Below, in pieces: positions 1 to 9,000 of a stretch of 64,000 bases of DNA. Position 1 is the stretch's first letter. Every line of letters starts with the position of its first letter. A program made the translations under genes and the position numbers. This DNA comes from B46-G9 sp964581175. Lineage in GTDB: Bacteria; Desulfobacterota; DSM-4660; Desulfatiglandales; Desulfatiglandaceae. The notes beneath the pieces are model-generated. The model saw only the letters and a program-made list of their open reading frames with translations, had not been told where the DNA came from and did no database searches. Location: NCBI GenBank assembly GCA_964581175.1, contig CAZONI010000004.1:1-64000 (forward strand), read 5' to 3'.

Positions 1-2
1 TT

Positions 3-2183
3 CTCGCCATTTTTTTCTACAGCATTTTCGGCGTGCTCGATGCCTGGCTCGTTCCGACCGTAAAGCAGGAACTCTGGGCCATTCGTTATATCATTTTTCT
101 GCCTTTTGTATTCGGCGTCTTTCTTTTTTCCTTTTCTCATCGGTTCAAAAGATACATGCAGCTGTGTCTCTCGGCAGTCATTGTACTGGCGGGATTGGGC
201 ATTGTTGTCATGATACTGATTGCTCCGTACCCGGGGAACTACTCGTATTATGCGGGTCTGATTCTCGTGTTCATGTATGGCTATACTTTTTTCAAGCTCA
301 GATTTATCTGGGCAACCCTTGCCGGATGGATGATCGTGGCTGCCTATGAACTGGGAGCCGTCTGGTTGAGCAAAACGCCTCTTCCTGTCCTGGTCAACAA
401 CAACTTCTTTTTTTTGGGTGGAAACCTCCTCGGAATGTTCGCATGCTATTCCATCGAGTTGTATTCAAGGAAGGAGTTCATACACTCGCGCCTTCTCGAA
501 ATAGAGCAGAAAAAGGTCCATGCCTCCAACAGGGAACTGGAGAAAAGGGTAGACGAAAGAACCGCGCAGCTGTTGAGTGCCAACAAGAAACTGAAGCAGG
601 AGGTGGCAGAAAGAAAAAAGGCCGAGTCTGCCCTTAAAGAGAGCGAACAACGATTCAGGTCCCTCGGCGAGAACTCGCCTGAAATTATCTACACCCTGGG
701 AAAAAACGGGGCATTCACCTACGTGAATCCTGCGTGGGAAAAAGTCCTGGGTCACTCGGTCGATGAGGTCAAAGGAAAATATTTCGTAAATTTTTCCCCC
801 GAAGAGGACGCCAAGGAATATGTACGGCTCTTCAAGCAGATTCGGGATGGGAAGGAAACCCTGAGGGACATCAACGGCACCTTGCTCAATAAAGACGGAT
901 CCCCCCGCCTGTTCAGCCTGAGCGGCGCGCCGAACCTGGGTCCGGACGGGAGCGTAACCGGAATGGTAGGACTCCTCAAGGATGTGACGGAAGAGCGAAG
1001 TCTTCAGGCCCAGCTTCAGCAGGCCCAGAAAATGGAAGCCATCGGCACCCTGGCGGGAGGTGTCGCCCACGATTTCAACAACCTGCTCCAGGCCGTGTTG
1101 GGGTACTCTGATCTGCTTCTACTTCACAAAACGGCGGGGGATCCAGGTCACCGGAAGATTCTCGAGATCAAGAAGGCGGCTGAAAGGGGCGCAGAACTGG
1201 CCCAGCAGCTTCTGACCTTCAGCAGGAAGGTGGAAAGCAAGCTGAGGCCCACCGATCTCAACCATGAGATGGGGCAGGTCCATAAACTTCTTGAGAGAAT
1301 CGTTCCCAAGATGATCAAGATCGAGCTGCATCTTGCCGAAGACTTGAAAACCGTCAACGCCGACCCGGCTCAGGTGGAACAGGTGCTGATGAATCTGGCG
1401 GTCAACGCGAGAGACGCCATGCAGGATGGCGGCAAGCTGATCATCGAGACACGGAATGCACTGCTCAGCGAACGCTACTGCAAGACCCACCTGGGCCCAA
1501 AGCCGGGCGAGTACGTTCTGATCTCTGTTTCCGACACGGGCCACGGCATGGACAAAGAAACCCTGGCAAGTATCTTCGAACCCTTTTTCACCACCAAGGG
1601 GACCGGGAAGGGAACGGGTCTTGGCCTCGCCATGGTTTACGGCATTGTCAAAAACCACGGCGGCTACATCACATGTTACAGCGAACCGTCCGAAGGCAGC
1701 ATTTTTAAGATTTACCTGCCCGCAATAGAGCGGCAGGCGGAAGTCCAGGAAAGCAAGGTAGACAAGATACAGACCGGGGGCAATGAGACCCTACTGCTGG
1801 TGGACGATGATGAAGTGATACTCGAGCTTGGAGGAGAGATGCTTTCCGAGTTCGGCTACACGGTTCTCACTGCCTCCGACGGCGAAAACGCGCTGTCCCT
1901 TTATCGTGAAAATCGGATGAAAATCGACCTCGTCGTCCTCGACCTGATCATGCCCGGCATGGGAGGCAGGAAGTGTCTGGAAGAACTGCTCAAAATCAAT
2001 CCCGTGGCCAAGGTGGTCATTGCCAGCGGTTATTCCGCCGACGTACACGTCAAGGAGGCCCTCGGGATGGGGGCCAGTGATTTTATCGGCAAGCCTTATG
2101 ACATCAACCAAATGCTCAACACAGTCCGCTGCGTTCTAAATAGCGAACCTTCGGCCCATGGCGCACCGCTTCGCGCCCTTTGA
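3..2183 (+). CDS. Membrane hybrid sensor histidine kinase (TM-PAS-HisKA-HATPase-REC), 5' end outside the window
   Basis: The frame is open to the window edge, so the N-terminus is missing; a GTG at 33 is the first internal candidate start but hydrophobic sequence precedes it. Counting from 33, about five or six membrane segments fill residues 1-140. They are followed by a charged coiled coil (about 155-205), one PAS domain (205-320), a HisKA domain with the phospho-acceptor in GGVAHDFNNLL (His346), an HATPase domain ending in the G-box GTGKGTGLGLAMVYG, and a C-terminal receiver with Asp637 in VVLDLIMPGMGG. It is therefore a hybrid kinase that can pass phosphate from His to its own receiver; the output partner is not visible. 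The HisKA and ATPase sequences closely resemble those of the kinase at 6099-10493, suggesting paralogy. The membrane part may sense a small ligand or membrane state, but this is unknown. Confidence 0.9.
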   Translation, partial: LAIFFYSIFGVLDAWLVPTVKQELWAIRYIIFLPFVFGVFLFSFSHRFKRYMQLCLSAVIVLAGLGIVVMILIAPYPGNYSYYAGLILVFMYGYTFFKLRFIWATLAGWMIVAAYELGAVWLSKTPLPVLVNNNFFFLGGNLLGMFACYSIELYSRKEFIHSRLLEIEQKKVHASNRELEKRVDERTAQLLSANKKLKQEVAERKKAESALKESEQRFRSLGENSPEIIYTLGKNGAFTYVNPAWEKVLGHSVDEVKGKYFVNFSPEEDAKEYVRLFKQIRDGKETLRDINGTLLNKDGSPRLFSLSGAPNLGPDGSVTGMVGLLKDVTEERSLQAQLQQAQKMEAIGTLAGGVAHDFNNLLQAVLGYSDLLLLHKTAGDPGHRKILEIKKAAERGAELAQQLLTFSRKVESKLRPTDLNHEMGQVHKLLERIVPKMIKIELHLAEDLKTVNADPAQVEQVLMNLAVNARDAMQDGGKLIIETRNALLSERYCKTHLGPKPGEYVLISVSDTGHGMDKETLASIFEPFFTTKGTGKGTGLGLAMVYGIVKNHGGYITCYSEPSEGSIFKIYLPAIERQAEVQESKVDKIQTGGNETLLLVDDDEVILELGGEMLSEFGYTVLTASDGENALSLYRENRMKIDLVVLDLIMPGMGGRKCLEELLKINPVAKVVIASGYSADVHVKEALGMGASDFIGKPYDINQMLNTVRCVLNSEPSAHGAPLRAL

Positions 2184-2367
2184 TCACCCCTTCTGAGACC
2201 CTCTCCCCATAAAGCCCCTTTTCACTTGATCCACAAGCCTATTTTCTCTATGCTCAGCGGTGAAAAAAGCAATGTCTTATCACCACTGCCAGACCCACGG
2301 CCGGGGTGGGCTGATTGGCGCAGGCGGAGTTGGCGAAAATGGGGGGAGAGTATGGAGGATGGCGGCG

Positions 2368-3711
2368 ATGACCCAAGCAGACCTGGCAATCCGAAACGGG
2401 CGTATCATTACGACCGAAGGTGAATTTCAGGGAAATGTCTATATCAAATCGGGCAAAATCGCCGGCCTGGGGCACCTGGAGGTGCAGTCGGAACACAGTT
2501 TCGATGCGTCCGGCCTGCTGGTGATGCCCGGGATGTTTGAAGCCCACGCCCACCTGATGGACCCGGCTGAAACCGAACGCGAGGACATGCCGACCGGCAC
2601 GGCCGCCGCGGCCGCTCAAGGCATCACCACCCTGATCGAGCACAGCCATTGTACGGCCGTTCATTCGGGAGCGGAATTTGCGGCCAAAAAGGATTACCTG
2701 AAAAACCGGTCGGTCGTGGATTTCGGCATTGCCGCGCATTTTCCGACCGAGTCCATCGACCATATCGGCGAAGCCGTCGCGGCGGGCGCCGCCTTCATCA
2801 AGGTCATGACTTGCACGACCCATGGAATCAAAGGGGTGAATAGTGGAAGCCTCTACGCGGCCATGAAGCGCTACGGCCACACCCGCATTCCGTTTTTAAT
2901 TCATGCGGAGGATGAAAGCCTGACGGCCGCGGCTGAAGCGGAACTCAAATCCGCCGGACGTCAGGACGGGGGCGTCGTGACGGAATGGCGCAATCAGCTC
3001 GCGGAAAAAGTGGCCGCCCAAAGCGTCGCTGCGATCGCCGCCGCTACCGGCGCCGTCACGGTTATCGCCCACTGCAGCCATCCGGAGATCTTCCGGATCG
3101 CCCAATCCGCCCGACAGCGGGGAGTGGACATCTGGACCGAGGCCTGCCCCCAGTACTTTGCCCTGAAAGAAGACGAAGTGTTGAGCCAGGGGGCGCTGCG
3201 AAAGTTCACTCCCCCCAACCGCATGCGCTCGGACGACGATGTCGAGGCGCTCTGGGCCTGCATCGACAAAGGCTGCTATTTTGCGAGCGACCATGCCCCT
3301 TCGACGCTCTCCCAAAAACGGAAAGGGTCGATCTGGACCGTCCCATTCGGCTTGCCGGGGATAGACACGACCTTCCGCTTTCTGCTCGATTCCGCCGCCA
3401 GAGGCCGCATCAGCTATCCGATGATCGCCGAACTGTATTCCCGGCGGCCGGCAACGCTCTATGGGTATTACCCCCGCAAAGGAACGCTATCTCCCGGTGC
3501 AGACGCCGATGTCGTTCTGGTCGATCCGGATGTCGAATATGAGATGACCCACGAGATGGTTCTTTCGAAAGCGGGCTGGACGCCCTATGCCGGCAGAATT
3601 TTTCGCGGACGTACCCGGGCCGTCTTTCTCCGCGGCCGTCAAATTGCAGCCGAAGGCATCTGCCTGGCCGAACCCGGCACCGGCGAATTTCTGGCCCCGC
3701 AAAGGTCATGA
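2368..3711 (+). CDS. Cyclic amidohydrolase (dihydroorotase / hydantoinase / allantoinase superfamily)
   Basis: A 447-residue metal-dependent hydrolase of cyclic amides. All expected ligands are visible: the HxH pair His60 and His62 in the strand after VMPGMFEAHAHL, a probable carboxylated Lys145 in AAFIKVMT, His179 in FLIHAED, His235 in VIAHCSH, and Asp308 in FASDHAPST. An N-terminal and C-terminal beta-sandwich piece brackets the barrel, as in D-hydantoinase and allantoinase. The ATG at 2368 is preferred because GGAGG sits nine bases upstream; an ATG at 2359 and longer versions lack a good site. The substrate cannot be fixed from sequence: allantoin, hydantoins, dihydropyrimidines and dihydroorotate are all possible, and no pyrimidine gene is adjacent. 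It lies just outside the tRNA-Pro island boundary, so it belongs to the backbone. Confidence 0.85.
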   Translation: MTQADLAIRNGRIITTEGEFQGNVYIKSGKIAGLGHLEVQSEHSFDASGLLVMPGMFEAHAHLMDPAETEREDMPTGTAAAAAQGITTLIEHSHCTAVHSGAEFAAKKDYLKNRSVVDFGIAAHFPTESIDHIGEAVAAGAAFIKVMTCTTHGIKGVNSGSLYAAMKRYGHTRIPFLIHAEDESLTAAAEAELKSAGRQDGGVVTEWRNQLAEKVAAQSVAAIAAATGAVTVIAHCSHPEIFRIAQSARQRGVDIWTEACPQYFALKEDEVLSQGALRKFTPPNRMRSDDDVEALWACIDKGCYFASDHAPSTLSQKRKGSIWTVPFGLPGIDTTFRFLLDSAARGRISYPMIAELYSRRPATLYGYYPRKGTLSPGADADVVLVDPDVEYEMTHEMVLSKAGWTPYAGRIFRGRTRAVFLRGRQIAAEGICLAEPGTGEFLAPQRS

Positions 3712-3792
3712 CGGAAGCGAGGGGGCCCTCTGGTCAAAGCACATCTCGATAGCGTGGTGTCGTGCAATAGACCCGAAACCCTCTAATATCAA

Positions 3793-3841
<49 letters not shown>

Positions 3842-3979
3842 TGGTCAATAGTGAACAAAAATCAGACTAACTACCTAACAACATTACGCATTCCTGGTCG
3901 CTTGGTTCTTCAAGCTTTCCCGCAGAACCTGTGCATGATGTGCATGATATCGCATACTTAGCATGGGGTCGTCAGAAAA

Positions 3980-4000
3980 GGGTACAAATAGGGTACAAAA
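3980..4000. repeat. Left copy of the gggtacaaa tandem motif
   Basis: Two gggtacaaa units separated by ta, identical over 21 bases to 18397-18417 and in the same orientation. It sits about 140 bp inside the left att-like repeat. Short tandem motifs placed near both ends of tRNA-integrated elements are typical of integrase arm-binding sites; the assignment here is inference. Confidence 0.55.
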
Positions 4001-4018
4001 GTCAAGTTAGGCTCCATT

Positions 4019-4636
4019 ATGATACGCGAGTCAATCCAGATTGCCATGTTTGAAGGGCACCCCAAATTTCAGCTGATCGCTCTGGAGGCTATCTATCTAA
4101 AGCCCAGGACCAGCCAGCCGCATCCGGAGCACAAGATCTATCCATACCTGCTGCGCAACCCGAGCACCGAACGGTCCAACCAGGCATGGACAGCTGATAT
4201 AACCTAAATCCCCATGAACCGAGGCTTCATGGACCTGGCGGCTGTAATGGACTGGCACAGCCGAAAGCTCCTCTCCTGGCGAGTATCCAACACCATGGAG
4301 GCGGACTTCTGTGTCGAGGCTGTCCAGGAGGCCATCAGCCATTATGGGAGCCCGGATATCTTCGGTATAGATCAGGGCGCCCAGTTCGCCAGTGAGTCAT
4401 TTACGGACTTATTGAAAAACCATGGAATTCAAATCAGCATGGATGGCCGAAGGCGCATCCAGGACAACATCTTCATAGAGAGATTGTGGTGGACACTCAA
4501 GTACCACTACCTGTACCTCCGATCCTTCGACAATGGATCCGAACTGCAGGGAGGACTCCGGACCGGGCTCCAGTTTTACAACCGACAGCGGTTTCACAAG
4601 GCGCCTGACAAAAAAACCCCGGATGTGGAGCGGTGA
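4019..4636 (+). pseudogene. IS3-family transposase (OrfB) remnant with an in-frame stop
   Basis: The frame from 4019 reads through residues typical of IS3-family OrfB (KPRTSQPHPEHKIYPYLLRN, then NQAWTADIT) and stops at TAA 4205-4207, exactly where family members have the Tyr of the ADITYIP motif. The same frame resumes at once with IPMNRGFMDLAAVMDWHSRK and continues to 4636 through GIDQGAQFAS and the FIERLWW segment. All three catalytic acidic positions (D in WTADIT, D in GIDQG, E in FIERLW) remain, but the stop splits the integrase core, and the N-terminal helix-turn-helix part and an OrfA are absent. Later substitutions such as NTDQG to GIDQG and the shortened C-terminus also indicate decay. 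No terminal inverted repeats were found. It is an insertion-sequence relic inside the island and not the missing tyrosine integrase. Confidence 0.85.
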
Positions 4637-4847
4637 TAGGACGATGAGGAGAAAGGCGAGAGGGGATTGAAGGAAGTGTTTTCTTATTGATAATGCCTCC
4701 TATTTTCGTTTCTTCCTACCATGGATGCTTGACAAAGCAACCCGTTTTTGAGAAGGCTAACATAGCGCAGTTTTTTCAGTATTCAGCGTATCTGCTTCAT
4801 AAAGCTTCGCCCCATTAAATCACCAACCTCCAAACGGACTGCATATC

Positions 4848-5135
4848 ATGACCCTAACGAAAGACCACCTCATTCAAAGCATCAACAAATGCACTGGTAT
4901 GAGTAAGTTCCAATCGAAACGGACCATCGAGAGCCTCCTCGAGATCCTGAAGAAGAACCTTGCCAATGGAGAAGACGTTCTCATTTCCCGGTTCGGGAAA
5001 CTTTGCGTTAAGGCCAAGAATGGACGGAGGGGAAGGAATCCCGCCACCGGGGAAGATTTGATGCTGGAACAAAGGAAAGTGGTGACATTCAAATGCTCAG
5101 GGATTTTGAAAGATAAGATTAACGGTACTCGATAA
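4848..5135 (+). CDS. ihfA: Integration host factor alpha-type DNA-bending protein
   Basis: A 95-residue member of the HU/IHF family, the normal size. The dimerising helices (LIQSINKCTGMSKFQSKRTIE) are followed by the DNA-intercalating beta arm, seen as RRGRNPATGEDLMLEQRKVV with the family Pro in the NPATGE tip, and a closing helix. The pattern is closer to IHF-alpha than to HU because of the GEDVLISRFGKL segment and the arm sequence, but the HU/IHF subclass call is by eye. IHF bends DNA at recombination and promoter sites. Its place near the island end fits a role in excision or in regulating island genes, although the chromosome should carry its own ihfA. No strong Shine-Dalgarno precedes the ATG. 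The sequence is intact, unlike the genes on either side. Confidence 0.85.
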   Translation: MTLTKDHLIQSINKCTGMSKFQSKRTIESLLEILKKNLANGEDVLISRFGKLCVKAKNGRRGRNPATGEDLMLEQRKVVTFKCSGILKDKINGTR

Positions 5136-5234
5136 CTCCAAGAATTGAATGATATTGCTCTGGGAAATCTTCTGCTGGCCTGCCTGCGGCTGATCCTCGG
5201 CGATTAGCCGAAGGAAATCTTCAATGAGAACCAT

Positions 5235-5561
5235 ATGCAACGCCGAATTACAGTCAATTTAGGTAATCTTGTCCTATCACTTTCCGACGCCATGGAACTG
5301 GCGAGTCCTCTATTGATTCAACATCGACAAAGGACGGCATATGTTGTGCCGGAAATGGGGAAAGTCGCGGGCCTCCCAAATGAAAGACTGAACGGTTCCG
5401 GATATCCCTTCCATTCTGCAGCAGCCGAACTCGGCATCGGAGCACGAATAATGATGGTGGCGGATATATTTACCGCGCTGGCCGAAGACAGACCATATAG
5501 AAAAGGTATGACCAAAAAGGAAGTCATGAGAATTCTCAACCAATTTTCTGATATTCATTGA
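5235..5561 (+). pseudogene. HD-GYP phosphodiesterase remnant with the catalytic centre deleted
   Basis: The first 45 residues (VNLGNLVLSLSDAMELASPLLIQHRQRTAYV) look like the start of an HD-domain signalling protein. The reading frame then jumps directly to the GYP end: ERLNGSGYPFHSAAAELGIGARIMMVADIFTALAEDRPYRKGM. Intact family members have about 80 or more residues between these parts, including the HD dyad and its metal-binding histidines; here they are missing, so the product cannot be a c-di-GMP phosphodiesterase. The frame is kept across the junction, which points to a clean internal deletion. The C-terminus is also short, ending soon after the RPYRKGM motif. It could still make a 108-residue fragment, but no Shine-Dalgarno site is obvious. 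Confidence 0.7.
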
Positions 5562-5680
5562 CTGTATTATGCCGATATCGCTGAATAGATGTATCAGCAA
5601 GACCCTCGGAGACAACAACAAGCATTTCACCGATTACCTCCTATCCGCATCTTAGCAAAAGGAGGGAAAATGTATATAAG

Positions 5681-5914
5681 GTGGATCCCAATGTCAAAGC
5701 ATTGGAACGCATGCCTCGGGACAGCTGTATGACGGGTTTAGACATGCCGCGGGATGCGACTTTGGAAAAGGTGAATGGCCTAGAGGGTATGATTTGCCGA
5801 CTTTGGCCTGAATTTGAAAATGCCGGGGTCAGTGAGGAATATTGTCAGGGTGTGCATCGTATCCTGACAGGTTATGGCGTTGTGTGGAAACTGACTGAAA
5901 AAGGTCGGCTTTAG
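5681..5914 (+). CDS. Small hypothetical ORF, doubtful
   Basis: A 77-residue frame starting with GTG, not recognised. A very good ribosome site (GGAGGG at 5661-5666) precedes an ATG at 5670, but in that frame translation stops after 20 codons at 5732; the longer frame lacks its own site. This mismatch suggests a gene broken by a frameshift near its start. The predicted product is acidic, without membrane segments. The rest of the gap between 5562 and 6098 shows no other coding signal. It could equally be non-coding. Confidence 0.25.
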   Translation: MDPNVKALERMPRDSCMTGLDMPRDATLEKVNGLEGMICRLWPEFENAGVSEEYCQGVHRILTGYGVVWKLTEKGRL

Positions 5915-6098
5915 AGGTATCTTCCTGATCAAGCACAGTCTCTTGTTGAGGTCGCAATTGCTCAATTGGCGACTCCCAATTTCTCCTGCACTTGCCCTGA
6001 TGAATGGCTGTTGACGTGGGCAATGGATCAGAGAATCAAGATCGACAGACTCCTACGGAGCAACAACCCAATTCTACTGATGCTGAAGGAGGAACGGT

Positions 6099-9000
6099 AT
6101 GAGTAGGGGAAGTTATGAACATCAAACAACAAACGTTTGGGAGGCTGAACAAAGGGCCCCCAGAGGCAAGGGACTGGCTGTCTGCCGTTGGTTGTGCCTG
6201 GCGCTCCTCGTCCTCTCTCTCTGCACCTTCAGCCCACGGGCAGCCCTGGACAAAGCGCGGTCTGATCTCATTAATGTCACCGCTGCTGTTCCGAGGGAAT
6301 TCCCTCCCTATTACAAGGTTGACAAGAGCGGTAAGCCAACCGGGTTTGCCATAGATGAGATAGAACGGCTCGCTGTCCTGGCAGGATTCAGGCTCACTTA
6401 TCTCATTGAAAACTCATGGGCTGATGTTGAGGAAGATGTGAAGACCGGTCGCGCCGACCTGATTCCCAATATCGGAATTTCGGCGGAGCGAGAAGCCTGG
6501 CTCGACTACACGGCCCCGGTTGAGACCTTTCCCATATCCATCATCGTTCGCAGGAACACCCATGACTTACATGGAGCAGATGATCTTACCGGGCGTAAGG
6601 TTGCAGCCGTCAAAACCAACATCCGTGTTAATTTGCTTAAAGACCGTAAGGACATTAATCTCGTTGTATTTGATGACGCCAGGGACGCCGTTCTTGAGCT
6701 TCTGTCCGGCCAGGTCGATGCTCTGGTTTATCCGGCGCCCGTGGCTATGAAAATAGTCCGAGATGCTGGAATCGAGGATCGCATCAAGATCGTCGGAAAA
6801 CCTCTGACAGAGATCAAACGGGCAGTCGGGGTGCGCAAGGGAAACCCGGCATTGATGGAGCGGCTCAATCGAGCGGTCGATCGCTTCGTTCGCACAACGG
6901 AATATCAACAGATCTATGTGAAGTGGTTTGGCCGGCCAAAGTCCTTCTGGACAGTACGCAGGTTTGCGTTGGCCATGGGCGTTCTGCTCCTCATAGGCTT
7001 TGGCGCCATGGCTGCCTGGCGATACCGCAGTGTAGTCAAACTCAATCGTCGGCTGGTCGAGAGTATGGCCGAACATGAACGGGCTGAAGAGGCGTTGAGG
7101 AAATCGGAGGAAAAATTTAGAAACTTGATAGAAACCCTTCCCATCGGCGTTGCATTGAGTGTTCCCGAAGGAGCCATCACTGAAATGAATTCAGCTATGG
7201 TGAAGATTTTTGGCTACGACTCAAAGGAGGAATTCCAAAAGGTCCCCGCTTCTGCACGCTATTTCAACCCGAAAGACAGAGAGCGATATCTTGAACTCCT
7301 TGGAAAAGGTCTGGCAAAAAATTTTGAGGCACAATACAAACGCAAAGACGGCACGGTTTTTTGGGCCAGGGCTACCGCGATAAAAGGTTCAACAGCAACC
7401 GGCGAAATTCGGTTTATTAATGTATTCGAGGACATCACCGAGCGCAAAGAGGCTGAAAAGATGCTGGATGAGTCCGAGCAAAAATACAGGAACCTCGTGG
7501 ATAATGCAACGGTAGGCGTTTTTAAAACCAACCTCAGTGGTGAGATTTATTATATCAATGATGCCTTAATAAAGATGCTTGAATTCGGGTCCCTCGAAGA
7601 ATTTATCGCAACTGGTGTGTGGGCAAGATATAAAGATCCGAAAGACAGGGAAGCTTTTCTTGAAAATCTTGAAAAAAAGGGCACGATTAAAAATTTTGAG
7701 AGTGAATTGCTTACAACAACTGGGCGCTCCCGAAATGTGCTCATAAGCGGAACACTTGAGGGGGACTTCATATCAGGAATGATTGTGGACATCACGGAGC
7801 ACCATCTGGCGGAGAAGGCGCTTCGGGAAAGTGAGGAGAAATATCGAAATCTTTTTGAAAATCTTTATGATGTTTATTACAGAACAGACCTAACTGGTTT
7901 GATTTCCATAGCCTCTCCCTCTGTAGAAAAATTGCTTGGATATAAACCTGATGAAGTAATCGGCCTTGACATGAAAACCTTTTACGTTAATCCACAACAG
8001 AGGGAAGAATTTCTAAGACAAATTAAGCAACATGGCAGCGTAGAAGATTTTGAGGCGCAGCTCAGACGGAAGGATAATTCCCTGATATGGGTATCAACTA
8101 ATGCGAAGATTGTGAAAGATGAACAAGGCAATTCCCTTGGTGTGGAAAGTATTGCGAGAGATATCAGTGAGCGCAAGCGGGCCGAAGAGGTGATGAGGGA
8201 GGATGAGAAACGTTTCAGAGAGCTATTTGATAATATGAGCTCCGGTGTTGCGATATATGATAGCCCGGATAATGGAGAAAGTTTTGTATTTACGGATTTG
8301 AACAAGTCCGGACTGAAAGATGCACAAAGGACGAAGGGTGAGGTTGTTGGTCGAGAAGTCCGGGAGATATTCCCAGGAGTAGAGGCATTGGGGTTGTTCG
8401 ATGTGTTCAAGCGCGTATGGAGAACGGGAATTCCGGAATACCGTCCCAGTGGCCTGTACAAGGATAATAAGCTTTCGCTTTGGGTTGAGAACTATGTCTG
8501 CAAATTGCCTTCAGGCAAATTGGTTGCGATTTATGAAGATACCACGGCTCAAAAGCAGGCCGAGGATGCGTTGCGTCAAAGCAAAGAGCGATACAGCGCC
8601 CTGGTGGAAGAGAGCTTTGATGGTATCTTTGTGCAGAAGGGTTCTAAAATCATTTTTGCCAATCGTCACCTTCATGAGATGTTGGGATACAATGAAGGCG
8701 AGCTGGTGGGACTGGATCACTTGTTGCTCTATCACCCGGAGGATCAGGAATTGGCAAGGAAAAGGGTGGCGGCCCGTATGCGCGGAGAGGAGACCACAAC
8801 CCATTATGAGGTGAAAATGCCGCGTAAAGACGGCTCATGGTTTTATGCCGACGTTGGCACCCGTGGGATTACCATTCAAGGAGAGCCGGGAATACAGGTC
8901 TGGATCAGAGATATCACCGAACGTAAGGAAGCGGAGGAATACCTAAAGAAGAGCGAAGCCAGGTTAAGAAGTGTATTTGAGGCATCACCCTTTGGTATAG

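Noticed and set aside
4019..4636. Considered as the integrase of the island
   Set aside because: It is an IS3-family DDE transposase remnant, not a tyrosine recombinase, so it cannot explain tRNA-targeted integration.
4729..4762. TTGACA upstream of the IHF-alpha gene as a -35 promoter element
   Set aside because: No -10 box lies at a 16-18 base spacing; the nearest candidate taacat is about 23 bases away.
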